Of a stretch of 64,000 bases of DNA, positions 1-11,287 are shown in pieces (within the stretch, counting starts at the first letter, position 1; every line of letters begins with the position of its first letter). Position numbers and translations under genes: made by a program. The stretch is taken from assembly GCA_038373885.1 (NCBI GenBank), contig JAWZYV010013274.1:744001-808000 (forward strand). The letters run 5' to 3'. The DNA is from Cheiracanthium punctorium (lineage: Eukaryota > Arthropoda > Arachnida > Araneae > Cheiracanthiidae). Below the pieces are notes generated by a model. The model had not been told where the DNA came from. It worked only from the letters and a program-made list of their open reading frames with translations, and ran no database searches.

Positions 1-321
1 TTATGCTCTTAAACTCCGCCTTTTAAAATCACAGTACTTCTGTTAATACAATAAATCTGTTCATGCTATGCGAACAACTTTAATATATTTTCAAAGCAGA
101 CAGATTTCAACTTCAAACTTAAAATTTAAGGTAAAACTTATTCAGAAATTTTCCCTCGCTGGCTCCAGGCATGTTAACAAAAAAAGCACATATTTTATAT
201 TGGACAGTTTGGTTAGGGTAGTTTCAAACTTATTCAAGCAGCATATTCCTTGATTTTTTTTCCAGTGGCTAAAAATAGATTCAAATTTCTTTTGCCGTTC
301 AAGCTCGGCAATCGCTCCCAT

Positions 322-358
<37 letters not shown>

Positions 359-717
359 TTTCATTTTTTTTTTCACCCGTACACTCTTGCTGCTTCTTTT
401 TCATTCTCCTATTTTGCATGTTAAATTCAAATTTGCTGCCTGAGATGAAAAGAAGTTTCTTTGCACCCAGAGTAAAATTTCGAGTCGAAAGGAAGTAGTC
501 TTTCTCGAGTTCTGTTTGATTATAATTAGATGAAGTGTGTACGTGTTTGAAGTGTTCGGGAAAAGGGTAAAAAGTAGTATGATTCAAAAACTTTCAAATA
601 ACAATTGAAATTATTGTAAAATCTGAATGAAACGTTAAAATTATTATTTTTGTTTTGTTTTGTAATGTGCAGAGAATTAAGTTCAAAATAGAAACATACA
701 TTTTGGCGTAGAATTTT
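1..717. other. AT-rich DNA, no gene seen
   Basis: Low-complexity AT-rich sequence. It contains a near-pure poly-T run at about 323-352. The open frames that cross this run are low-complexity (phenylalanine-rich on one strand, lysine-rich on the other), so they are not counted as genes. No transposon ends were recognised. Confidence 0.6.
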
Positions 718-917
718 TTTAAACAATTAAATAACACACAATCAATTTTTTTTTACAATTTAACAATTTACAACCTTTTTAGCAAGATATTTTTTATCGT
801 TTGTGACTTAACGATGTTTATTTAAACAATTAAATAGCACACAAACATTTTATTTTACAATTTAACAATTTCAACCTTTTTAGCGAGATACTTTTATCGT
901 TTGTAACTTAATAATGT
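718..917. repeat. Imperfect tandem duplication, about 100-bp unit
   Basis: Two adjacent copies of roughly 100 bp (718-820 and 821-917). Each begins TTTAAACAATTAAATA, then has ACAATTTAACAATTT, then an AACCTTTTTAGC(A/G)AGATA block, and ends in TTTATCGTTTGT. They differ by substitutions and small indels, so the duplication is not recent. Confidence 0.8.
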
Positions 918-1192
918 CAAGACACTATTACACTTTTGCTAAGAATTATAATCGCAGAATTAACAAGGTATTTCAATAAATGCCCAAGCAGTTTTCTACA
1001 CAGTTTTAAAAGTTTTTTTATACCATTAAGAAAGAATATTTCAGATAACTTGAATTTATAGTCTCTTTATAATTGGAATTTTGATGACCTATGTGCCTTA
1101 TTCATAAAATAGTCATATTCACCATCTTCTTCAGGATACATCATCTTCTTCAAGATCTCTGTCTCCTTTGTAGTCAATGTTTAATGGAAATA

Positions 1193-1775
1193 CAGGGTGA
1201 TCAAAAAGTCCCTAGAAACATTACAAATTCATTAAAAGAGACCAAATAATGATAAAAAATTTTGATTTGTAAAAATAGGTTTAGAGGTTCATCTTATTTT
1301 TCTTATGACAAGAAAGGTTCTAGTTCCAAATGTCACCGATGGGTGGCGTTGACATGCACAATTCGAAGCAAGTTTCCAATTTAAAAAATTTCAAATTCTT
1401 TCATCTAATCCATGCAAACCTCAATTTTGTATTTTTATTTGTTCTTTTTTGTGAATTTTTTAACTTTGTTGCACTCAGGGTGCGTCAAAAACTCGTGTAA
1501 ACTTCAAAAATTCATTGAAAAGAGCAAATCATGATACAAAATTGCAGTTTGCATGAAAAGGATTAGAGAGATTTCGGATTTTTTAAATTAGAAACTTGCT
1601 TCCCATTGTGTATGTCAACACCAGCTATCAGTAACATTTGAAACTGCAAACTTTCTTGTCATTAAAAAAAGTCTTATCACACTCTAGACCTATTTGTGCA
1701 AACCGCAATTTTCTCTCATTATTTGTTCTATTTTAATGTATTTTTAAAGTTTCTACCGACTTTTTGATCACCCCG
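1193..1775. mobile_element. Inverted dimer of a CAGGGTG-ended MITE
   Basis: The left end reads CAGGGTGATCAAAAAGTC. The right end read backwards is CGGGGTGATCAAAAAGTC. A third copy of the end lies in the middle at about 1476 (CAGGGTGCGTCAAAAACTC). The left half (1193-1475) is a diverged reverse complement of the right half (1476-1775) along its whole length, so this is two units of about 290 bp joined in opposite orientation. TA precedes the left end. No coding remnant is visible. The ends and the TA suggest a Tc1/mariner-type non-autonomous element. A second copy with the same arrangement is at 8541-8907. Confidence 0.75.
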
Positions 1776-3344
1776 TTATGTGCTATTGAGTGGAAAAATA
1801 AAATAAAATTATTCACCTTCAAAGGAATATGTTCATACTCAAATATAAAGAAAAAAATCGCATGGCTAGTTTCAGGCATGCAAACAAGAAAAATCCCCTT
1901 ACAGTGAATATTTTGGTTAAGTTGATTTAAATCTTGTTTTTCAAATAGCAATTGAGTTTTTTTTTTCTACCAGTTCGAAGTATATCCAGTATTTGTTAAT
2001 CGCTAATGTTCAGCAATTCTTTCCTGATTTCAATGGCTGTACCTTCTTTCCCCTTGTAGTTGCTTCTTCATTCACCTTTATTTGTATTTTAAGTGCTAGT
2101 TTTTGATTCATCAAACGAAGGAAAGTTACGTTTAATCTATATTACGCTTAGTAATTTCCTCGATGCTGAATTTTCCTTTCAACCAAAACCGTCATTCAGT
2201 TCTTGTCTCTCTTGATTCTGAGTATCTCCCTCAACAAATCCATTGTCCGCTTTTCCCTTGTCGTTCCACCACCTTTCGTTTGGTCTTCCCCTCCTGTTTT
2301 ATCATTCCGGTCACAAGCAATGGTATGTCATCCCGATTCGTCTGTTGGACATGTCCGTACTATTGTAGTGTCATTTTATAAATCAATACTGGAAGTAAAA
2401 ATTAATATTTAAAGTCATACAATGATTTTCAAGTTCTCTTAGTGCATAATTAAATAAAAGTTTGTGAAACAAGCATCTGTTTGAAAAATGCTGAAAGGAA
2501 GGTACAAGTTTTTAGCACTAGTATAAAGAGAAGAAATATTGCTCTTAAAGCAAGAACTGATAGTTTTAAAATATTTTCAGCCAGTGAAAAACAAAAAAAG
2601 ATAAATCATGCCAAATGCATTCATTATGAGATACTCTCGAATCTGTCATCTTTTTACTCGAAATCTGGCAATATATAGATAGTATTTAGCGACGTATCGT
2701 CTCACAACGTGGCGAGATTTTGCACATAACCTCGGAAAATCTGTATTATTACTAATGTTGCATTGCGATTAGTTCAAAAAAAAGTTAAACCTCACTTTAA
2801 TCCTTTAATTAAAAAGTGATTCTTTGAATGAAGCGCGTGTCCCCACTTCCTGTGCTTGAAATGGATTAATGTGTATTAAACTGCCGTAGACTATAATGTA
2901 TTGAAATTGTTTCGTATTCTCCTTTTTGTAAATGAACCATAAAACTACATACATTACTTTAAATAACGAACATTATTTTGTTATCCCAAACAACATATAC
3001 AAATGTTTTATCATTTATTTATTTACGAAATAGCTAAATGCCCAAAATACGCTTTGAAATATTTTTGCCCATAATGTATTGGAATTCATTTGCATGCTTC
3101 TATAACTGAAATATAAATTGTGCGTGCATTATTTTTAATTAGTTACATATTACAGTACATAATAGTTACGTGTATGAATTTCTTAACAATCGGTAGATGT
3201 TTACTGCAATTATAGCAAGAACGGGCAAATGGAAGGTCAAACGTACCAGCCGAAATGACAAACAGTTTTCAAGATTGTTGGAAAATGTAGAAAATGCTAA
3301 AACCCATTTGAATTACTATAACAATCATCATGTATGAGTATAAA
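1776..3344. other. AT-rich DNA, no gene seen
   Basis: No supported gene. The segment at about 2160-2400 is less AT-rich and is open in two overlapping frames, but neither product resembles a known family. The rest is AT-rich single-copy-looking DNA. Confidence 0.5.
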
Positions 3345-3600
3345 CTCATTCTCAACAAGCAGCCACAAACTCTTTTCAAAATGTCCACGTACAGAGGTAT
3401 TACAAACAAATAATGAAGTTTGTCATCACAGCATGTAGTGTCTCAACAGAAACGGCGCCATATGTCATACAAACCGACGACTCAAGCTCCTCCAGCGTAT
3501 TGGGATGATTCTGTTATACAGTATATTTCAATGTGTCCTATAGAAAATAGTCACAGTGAGTCAGATCAGGAGAATATGGAGGTCAATCTATAATGGAGAC
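3345..3600 (-). pseudogene. Mariner-like transposase ruin (C-terminal part)
   Basis: On the minus strand a broken frame gives PYSPDLTHCDYFL, a stop, then DTLKYTV, a stop, then QNHPNTLEELESSV and VSVETLHAVMTNF. After a frame change RGHFEKS follows. This is the order of the last quarter of mariner-like transposases: the SPDL..CDYFLW catalytic block with its third acidic residue, the LEEL helix region, and the C-terminal GGHFE motif. At least two stops and one frameshift make it non-functional. The N-terminal two-thirds and the inverted ends were not found, so this is a 5'-truncated fossil. Confidence 0.8.
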
Positions 3601-5143
3601 CTGCGATTGCAATACCATCTGTTAGCAGTTTTCATTACAACAACTTCGAAACTTCTGTACAGAATTTTTACATCTTGCATAATAAACATACTTATTGTTG
3701 TACCCTTCTATTGACCTTTGTTATTGAGATTTTTAACTTTAAAAGCAGGGTTTATTTTCTAGACATCTTGTAGGATAAGTCTCTGACTCATTAATAAAGT
3801 GTTTTTTTTTTCAGTGGCTTTTTATTTATTTATTTATGTAAAACAAGTGTACATTTTTTTATTTGATGAAGAAAATTAGAGAAAAACATTTCCAAACTAT
3901 GATATAGCAAAATAATCCACAAATAAATACAAAACCAATCACGTATAATTTTTAATCTCAAAACATATATGTATTATGATGTAGTTTTGATTTTTATAAT
4001 AAACTCTTGATTCTAGAAAAAGAAAAATTGAAAAAGTCGATTTTTTACAGGAAGAGTTTATTTCAGTCACGTAACATTGAATGGAATTTATGCAAGTATA
4101 TGATTGGAAAACTTTCTGAATAAATGTGATCAAATTTTTTTAAGAAAATGAAAACATCCGATTTTAATAAAACTGGGAAGGGTTCAGATAATGAAGTGTT
4201 GACCAGAGTGTATTGATTTTCGTTATGAAAAACATAAATTGAAATCTTTGGCGTGTCAGAGAATTCAAGCATATTTTTTTGCTGGTACGTCTTTTTTTCT
4301 TTTTGAGGGAAACACAAATTAATCACTGAATGCCCTTTAAAGAAATGGAGATGGTAGTAATTATGCGTGTTCGGCTCAATTTTTAAAAAGTAAACTGCAT
4401 ACATCAATACTTTTAAACAAAAAATGGAGACAATATGCTATTATTTTTGGAAACTGTTAAAGTGTATTTATTGAAAGAGAGATAAAATATATTGTTTAAA
4501 TTCAGAAGATTTGCAGTTTTATAAATGAAGTCTGCATTAAACGACTGCAGGCATCGTGCGTTTAAACAAAATTAAATAATCCGAACGTACAGAATGCATC
4601 TGCATAGGTATTTTTCTCCCCTTTAAAAACCTATTACTCCCAGATTTTATCAAGTGTCACACAAATCACACTTAGCTTCAAATCTTCAAAACCCTCTTAT
4701 TTCTTTCGCCTAATGTACAGAATTATTTGTAAGTGTACTAACTAATTCAAATATTTCGACCCATTTTATATTATAGCTGCTTTAAACTCGCTAGCTATTG
4801 CTGCATTTTATAAATGAAATTTATCTTTCGTGAATATCTATCAGTAAAAGGTTATCTATGAGAGGTACTGTAAAAAAGTTGGTATGCAACAAAACCCTTC
4901 CTTCCAATGTAACAGTGCTGTGACGTTGTCCGAATAATTACGAACAATCAATACTATAGATATATATCTGTGCTGCTGCCTTTTTCTTATCCCCTCAATA
5001 CTTGAATCTCTCCGACAACCTTTGATCTGGCCGGTATCGTAAATCCTTCGACAAGAAGCTATATATCTTTGATAATGTACAGTTCTGACGTTATATAACG
5101 AATAAATCACTGAGTGTTGCAAGAGCTCTTTAGAATTAGACAC
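3601..5143. other. AT-rich DNA, no gene seen
   Basis: Contains two longer minus-strand open stretches (4063-4407 and 4856-5179). Neither product has recognisable domains, and both show the Phe/Ile/Lys/Tyr-rich composition expected of AT-rich noncoding DNA. The second runs into the candidate LTR that follows. Confidence 0.5.
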
Positions 5144-5466
5144 TGTAGCGACGTGAGGAATCTCATAACTTTCGAACACTTACTTCAAGCATCCCACGTG
5201 ATCGAAATTCACTCGATATCCGCTTGAGATTCGAGGATATAAGGAGATATAAGGAGTGAAAGACACAGATGATCGGTTTCAGACAGTGACCAGTGCAGAG
5301 GTAACTTTCCTCTGACTTTAGGCCGGAAACGGCTAGATTTTACCCGAACCCGCCATCTGACCGTGCAGTACTTTTCCAACTCAAATTTTTATGTGTTTGT
5401 ATGGGCCGTCTAATAAAGTGTTTTGTGTGAGCAAAAAGGCTCCATCTCTTAATTTATGACGCCACA
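5144..5466 (+). mobile_element. Possible solo LTR
   Basis: A relatively GC-rich 323-bp block begins TGTAGCGACG and ends TGACGCCACA. The end read backwards is TGTGGCGTCA, so the two termini form a short imperfect TG...CA inverted repeat typical of LTRs. An AATAAAG polyadenylation-like signal lies about 55 bp before the end (about 5411), followed by a GTGTTTTGTGTG stretch, consistent with an R/U5 arrangement. No flanking target duplication, primer-binding site, gag or pol was seen, and no second LTR is in the window. The call rests on the termini and the polyA signal alone. Confidence 0.4.
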
Positions 5467-5854
5467 GTGCATTAGATTTTTAAAATACACGCTTTCAACT
5501 CACTGTTGGTTCCATCGGATTGGATTCTATTCCTCTCTATTTCTTTATTTTTTTAATATTCTTATTATTTCACAATAGATACATGTTTGATGCTTAAAAT
5601 TTAGTTCATTTATTGATAGAAAATCCGAAAACAGCCGCATTCTTACTTTTCTTTCACAAATATTGTCACCAAATAAAAGACAACCGCTGCGCTGTAAACG
5701 CTTTGAATAAACGACAGAATGTAGGCTTACGGAAGCAAAATCGTCAACATTGCTTACGCGATGACACATAATTAGTTGTATCTCCCAATCCAACTTAGCT
5801 AGCCCAATCTAGTCCTTAAACTTGGTGATGAAACTTGAGCTTGTTTCCAATAGT

Positions 5855-6041
5855 CTGCCACAGGCTCATCAAGCCTTGGCCAGGGATGGGGTGACACAAT
5901 TTGATGGCCAATTGTAAAGGGGGACCCAATGGTCGACCATCATTACCTCTAACAAGGACATCAGAAACATCCAAGACCATGAAGGAATCGAACCCGAACC
6001 AAATCGTGTGCTAACCACCACACAGCCTGAGCGGCTCGTGC
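5855..6041 (-). mobile_element. tRNA-derived SINE (family 2)
   Basis: Read on the minus strand, a tRNA-like head contains TGTGGTGGTTAGCACACG (Pol III box A-like) and, about 15 bp on, GGTTCGGGTTCGATTCC (box B). A body containing TCTTGGATGTTTCTGATGTC follows. The same body pattern recurs at 34755-34908 and 43431-43575, which defines a repeat family. The head lacks the acceptor pairing of a real tRNA. Confidence 0.75.
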
Positions 6042-8540
6042 GATGAAGATTTCAAAGGACATTGATCAGTGAGCACAGACTTTTTAAATGCTTCAAACAT
6101 TTCAATGTGCGAAGCAGATTAAAGGTAGATAAATGAATTAAGGACATCATTAAATTTAGTAAAATACTAGCTGTAGACACCATAGATTTGATCGTTTGAA
6201 CTGATTTAATCTGATCTAGAACTTCTGATCTAGAAGATCTGATCAACTAGAGACACATTTGTGGCTATTTGAAAGGAAAAGGGTACATTATTGGATGAAG
6301 AAATTCGACAACCGCAGCGACGTGAGACAATTTCACACTAGAGCAATGACATTGGCTTGCTCCTACACGCTTAACGAACTGCGCAGAACAGTTTTGTAAT
6401 CAAGTTTCTATACATTTTTAAGCTATAAAACGACCGAAAGCACTAAAACCATGAGGTTTGTCTCTAGAACATTGGTATATATCTTTAGTAATTATCCACG
6501 CTAAGAGGCATGTTTGGACATTAAACAACTTCACTTTTTTCTCAGATAAACTGTGTTCACCCTCTTACTTTGCACGACTGTTGTCTTGCTAAAGTCTTAT
6601 TCTTAAAAAAGAGTCTTATTCTTAAAAAGCTATTTTTCCGTAAAAAAAAGTCTTATTCTTTAAAAAGAGAAAGAAAGAAGGGAAGAAGCTTGTTCATCAT
6701 GTCCCAAAAACACTGACCTAAGGGTTTTATTTCTTAAATATTTATCATAGATGCACATACAATAAATTAGAAAGTTACGTAAAAGAAGTGCATAATTTTA
6801 TGCTATCAATTAAAATTTTCAGCAAGTTAAATCTAAGTAAATACAAATATTTAATTTCTATACTGCCCCGTACGAAAATTGTTCCCAATTAGTAAAATGT
6901 GCCGCAATACATTAAATACAAGTACAAAATTTTCGGCTTTCACCACAGAAAGCTCACAGATATGAAAATAAAAGTTTGCTGACTTAAACCACTTTTCAAT
7001 GTAATGTCTCGTGAAACGAAAAAAATCCCATCCGAAGATCGTGTTTCAGAGACTGTACACAAAATACAAAGAAAACTATGATTGTATAAATACATACTAC
7101 TTTTTGCTATTACTGGTACAGTATTGCCCCTTAACTTTGTTTAAGCATATCTCATAGCCTTTTTATGATAAAAGGCTGAAATTTTGTTCACCTCCTAATC
7201 AATGTAAGGGGCAGATTTTACTCATTGGGAATTTTTTTTGTTCGGGGATCTTTAAAAAATTGTATTTATTTAAAAGCCTCTCGAAAGCTTTAATCGATAA
7301 CATAAAATTCAGTGCATTTTTAATTAACTTAGTAATTTATTGTATTTGTCCATGATCAATATTTCGGAAATAAAAGCCCAAGTCACAATGTTTTTCAGGA
7401 TACCCTGCACAGAGATTTCATCTATGAAAACTGTGATCTGCATTATCACTAGTAAATTAATGTTATTAGGATAATCTAAGATCTAACAGTTTTTAAAGGA
7501 TACATTCTAACTTCAATAATCTGTCAAAATTTAATGGAAGAAAATAACTTTTTTTTCAGAAATCACAGAACCAAATGCATATAATCAAAAATAGTTTCTC
7601 AAAGAACGTCGAAACTTGAATGCATCTTTAGAAGTTTTATAGATGATGGGAATTTCACGAGAATCCATATTCTGCAAGGTTTAATTAGATGCTATCTGTT
7701 TTAATTACATTGTAACACTGGACCGAGCGCAAAGTAAATTTATCGCAAGATTTAGACACACTCGTCTATGAATAACATTAACTTTCTTCCATGATGAGCA
7801 TATTGCGTTCTGAAGTATTTCTATGAATTATTCATCTTGAGATAAGACACTCAAGAACGCAGCGAGTTCGAGCTTTCTTTAGAAATACTCCCATGGAACC
7901 ATTTTATTTATTTTTAGAAGCTATAAATTTTTAAAAACAACTAAACTCATCTCTACGCACTTGTAGATGGTATATGTCTAGTGATACTGAAATTCTCTAG
8001 AGGAAATTCGAAGTTCCTTTTTTATTTTTATTTGATATGGAACAATAAAGTTTAGGTATTTTTCTGGAAGTGCGGTAAAATTGATGAAATTCAAGAGGGA
8101 TTTGAAGAGTAAGCAATTTAAACGTATACTTTTTTAAGTTGGATTTAATTGTATTTATGAAGGTAGATGGTTATTTTGGTATTTTATTTATTTATTTTCA
8201 TTCATTTATTTGATCATCCTACTGTGAAGCTCACATGAACTGAAATGAAGCAATTCATAGCTATTGAGACAATCTGCGCATGTTCAGATGGAATTGGTTA
8301 TTCTTTTGCCTGATGGCGTTTTACTGTTATGTTTTCATGTGTGTTTCATATGACGCGCGTAACCTGCGTACTGTTTAAAAGATATTAATTTTACTTTTGA
8401 GATTTTGTAGCTTTATCTGATTTTTTTAGACACTGTCATCGCACCTTGGCGTCAGAGATTAATGAAAATGGAAGTAATCACCTTCATTTTGACACTTTGC
8501 ATACCGCTCACAAGTTTTAACGTGTTATCGCAAGTTTTAA
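6042..8540. other. AT-rich DNA with a small tandem repeat, no gene seen
   Basis: A short tandem array of TCTTATTCTTAAAAA units lies at about 6592-6665. No coding or transposon signature was recognised in the remainder. Confidence 0.5.
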
Positions 8541-8907
8541 CGTCAATACAAATTGCGATTTTGTATCATGATTTGTTCTTTTTTAATGAATTTTTGAAGA
8601 TTTCACGAACTTTTAACGATTCCTGGGTGCATCAAAGTTTAAAAATTCATTAAAAAAGAACTAATAACAATATAAAATTTCGACTTCCAAGGATAAAATT
8701 AGAGAGACTTCGGATTTTGTCCTATTGGAAACTTGCTTTCTATTGTGCATGTCAGCGCCACCTATCGATAACATTTGAAACGACAAACTTAGTTGTCGTT
8801 AGAAAAACTCCCATCACTCTTTAAAACTATTGGTGCAAACTGCAATTCCCTATCATTATTTTTTCTAATGAATGTTTAAAGGGTTTACGGACTTTTCGGT
8901 CACCCTG
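8541..8907. mobile_element. Second copy of the inverted-dimer MITE, left unit truncated
   Basis: The right unit (8623-8907) is complete. It starts CTGGGTGCATCAAA, matches the right unit at 1476-1775 along its length (for example AGAGAGACTTCGGATTTT and GGAAACTTGCTT), and ends TTTTCGGTCACCCTG followed by TA. Just upstream, 8541-8622 is the inner end of the oppositely oriented left unit (TTGTATCATGATTTGTTCTT). Finding the same junction as in the 1193-1775 copy suggests the dimer itself was mobile. Confidence 0.75.
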
Positions 8908-9150
8908 TATATTACGCTAATGTATGCGGTACCAAAATCGACTATATTTCCATGCTGCGAATGGCAACAACTAGATGTGAACATTACCGAGTACTTTTCC
9001 GTTTTTATTAACTTGCCAACTCCGCCAAGTTAAATTATCTGCACCTGCTTCCATTAAAATGAACGAAGTAATAAAGTAACCATAAAAAGTAAAGATACGT
9101 GGTTCCTATACTTGGCACATTTTATCAAATTTATTAACTGTAACGATATA

Positions 9151-10358
9151 CACTGTCTACCAATAAGTATTTGGATACCTATGCAAATGTCGATATCTGC
9201 GGTCCTGAGATACGTCACGGCCTCCGCCGGTATATATCGTGCAGGAAACAGCATCGGCATTAGTCGTATGCAAGATGCCACGCAGTTCGGAGCTCTCTGA
9301 TTTCGAGAAAGGTATAATTATCGGGTATCACAAATGTGGCCCATCCTTAAGGGACCTATCTAGCGATCTGAAGTACCCAAACTCGACAGTGGCCTATGTG
9401 ATTAAGAAGTGGAAAGTGAGCGGTGATTGTCGGAATGTGCCCCGAGTCGGCAGACCAACGAAACTTGGAGATAGAGACCGACGAGTGCTGACCAGAGAAA
9501 TTCGGAAGAACCGCACCCAACCGATGGTCCTCATCCACGAGCAGTTTCAGCAGGCATCCGGGAGTATTGTTTCAATGAATACCATCCGTAAGGAAGCACA
9601 TCTGCTTGGTTTTCATGATCGTGCTGCTGCCCATAAGCCTTTGATCACGAAGTCCAACCGCGCTGCTCGGTTAATGTGGTGCAAAGCTCATCGAAATTGG
9701 ACCGTAGATCAGTGGAAACGGACTCTTTGGAGCGACGAATCAAGGTTCACCCTTTACCGTTCGGATGGCAGGGTCTGGGTCTGGCATCTGCCTGGAGGAC
9801 GCCTCCTGCCAGAATTCATTGTACCAACAATCAAGTTTGGCGGAGGTGGAATTGTGGTCTGTGGGTGTTTCTCCTGGTATGAACTGGTACCCTTGGTCCC
9901 CATTCATGGTAAGCTCAACGCCGATGCCTTCTGCACTATTTTGGATAGCAATGTGCTTCCTACGTTGTGGCAGTTTTACGGGTTGGACCCCTGTTACTTT
10001 CAGGACGACAGTGCCAATTGTCATGTTTCGAGGTTAACCAAGGCTTGGTATGGTGCCAATGGAGTTCATCGAATGGACTGGCCTGCCCAGAGCCCAGACC
10101 TGAACCCTATCGAGAACCTCTGGGACGAGTTGGATCGCCGAATTAAGGGGTGCACTACCAGTCCAAAATCGGTGAAGGAACTTCTATGTCTACTCCAAGC
10201 CGAGTGGAAGACAATACCACTAGCTGTAATACAAAGACTCGTGGAAAGTATGCCCCGGAGGGTTCACGCTGTAATTGCTTCTCGTGGAGGCTCTACCAAC
10301 TATTGATTTTGAATATAGTTTTTCTTTTCTATCACAGGTGTCCAAATACTTATTAGTG
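9151..10358 (+). mobile_element. Complete Tc1-like transposon, 1,208 bp
   Basis: The element is flanked by TA on both sides (9149-9150 and 10359-10360), the Tc1/mariner target duplication. The right end read backwards is CACTAATAAGTATTTGGA. The left end carries the same sequence with seven extra bases (GTCTACC) after the first CACT. The transposase gene fills most of the interior. Intact ends plus an uninterrupted gene make this a candidate active or recently active copy. Confidence 0.93.
9275..10306 (+). CDS. Tc1-like transposase, intact (343 aa)
   Basis: Cut-and-paste transposase of the Tc1/mariner superfamily. It would act in the nucleus, binding the element's inverted ends and inserting it at TA. 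The frame is open further upstream, but only from a GTG at 9239. The first ATG, at 9275, gives the normal MPR start of the family and is preferred. Residues 5-50 form a helix-turn-helix (SDFEKGIIIGYHKCGPSLRD), followed by a GRPT motif near residue 59 and a second DNA-binding region to about 120. The catalytic domain has D154 in LWSDESRF, D244 in YFQDDSANCH and E280 in SPDLNPIENLW. By my count 35 residues separate D244 and E280, where typical Tc1 has 34. The next residue is also D (D245), which would give 34. The C-terminus ends ...SRGGSTNY then TGA. There are no internal stops or frameshifts, and the length is normal for the family. Confidence 0.93.
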   Translation: MPRSSELSDFEKGIIIGYHKCGPSLRDLSSDLKYPNSTVAYVIKKWKVSGDCRNVPRVGRPTKLGDRDRRVLTREIRKNRTQPMVLIHEQFQQASGSIVSMNTIRKEAHLLGFHDRAAAHKPLITKSNRAARLMWCKAHRNWTVDQWKRTLWSDESRFTLYRSDGRVWVWHLPGGRLLPEFIVPTIKFGGGGIVVCGCFSWYELVPLVPIHGKLNADAFCTILDSNVLPTLWQFYGLDPCYFQDDSANCHVSRLTKAWYGANGVHRMDWPAQSPDLNPIENLWDELDRRIKGCTTSPKSVKELLCLLQAEWKTIPLAVIQRLVESMPRRVHAVIASRGGSTNY

Positions 10359-11060
10359 TATGAACAGAGAAATAGGTGAAATTCAAATCTAAAATTTACA
10401 ATGTATTTCAACATTTTTAAAAACAATTTATTTTGAGTATATTACTTTTGCCACATAAATTGCAATGCTGACGTGCAGTGCCACGTTGGCGTTTATTCCT
10501 CCATTTTTTTCTTTCTTGGAGAAATCCGCTCTCCTCAGTACTAAATAAGTTCCAGAATCTTAATTCACATTTTCTGATACACAATGAAAACTATACAACG
10601 TTTGAAAAGTTTTCAATTGTATTCTGTTATTTCATGTTTCTTTTATATTATTGTAACCAGAAAGACTTATTAAATTAAGCAACCATACGAGGAAAACACC
10701 AGGTTGCATTAACGTTGGTGCTATAAAAATAGGAAAATACCCATTAGCGGAATCATGAAGCTCTTGAACGAAACCGCAGCGCACTGTGTGCTAACTTGAG
10801 GAAGCTTGCTTAAGCTGCTCTAATTAAGAAATATTTATGCAGGAATTTGTACAAGACGTTATCGCTCTATAAAGCTATTTTAATGATCATTTTATGATTC
10901 CAGTTATTTTTTTCATACATTTTGAAATGTCATTACTTGCCATAACTCCCATTGGCTTTTATGACGACAACCAAAGTTTGTAGCAACCCTATTTGTAGCA
11001 ATCCAAAATTTGCAGCTTTACTAAATTATCCGTGAGGCAAATATGCAAAGAGAAGTGCTT
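10359..11060. other. AT-rich DNA, no gene seen
   Basis: The flank between the Tc1 element and the next SINE. No coding, RNA or transposon signature was recognised. Confidence 0.5.
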
Positions 11061-11287
11061 GTGTTGTGTTAGTGTTATGACATGCCTACACGAGAGACAT
11101 ATTCCTACGGGGGAGTGTCTGGACTGAGGACTTTTTAAGAGGTTCTGACGCGTATTCGCGTTACATCTGGAGAAAACTGACCAGAACTCCATGCAGTTAG
11201 AACGACAATCACGCGGTTGGCCCATTCGCAAGAACTTCACACTTCAACCATCTACCATGTTCAGTGTCTGATCCACTTGTCCATGAT
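11061..11287 (-). mobile_element. tRNA-derived SINE (family 1)
   Basis: On the minus strand the head reads GGACAAGTGGATCAGACACTG, then GGTAGATGGTTGAAGTGTGAAG (tRNA-like, degenerate box B). The family body follows: CCGCGTGATTGTCGTTCTAA, TTTTCTCCAGATGTAACGCG and AATACGCGTCAGAACC. The tail ends near CATAACACTAACACAACAC. The body is shared with copies at 24145-24433, 25464-25552, 42703-42894 and 63149-63375, which defines the family. Confidence 0.8.

Noticed and set aside
234..587. Overlapping open frames on both strands around a poly-T run
   Set aside because: They arise because poly-T/poly-A has no stop in some frames; products are Phe- or Lys-rich and have no domain.
4063..4407. 114-codon minus-strand frame
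   Set aside because: AT-rich composition, no recognisable motif, no promoter or splice context. This length is plausible by chance in 64 kb.
5960..6041. Possible tRNA gene on the minus strand
   Set aside because: Box A and box B are present but acceptor and anticodon stems do not pair, and the sequence continues into a repeated body, so it is a SINE.
9239..9274. Upstream extension of the Tc1 transposase frame
   Set aside because: It begins with GTG, not ATG; relatives start at the MPR encoded from 9275.
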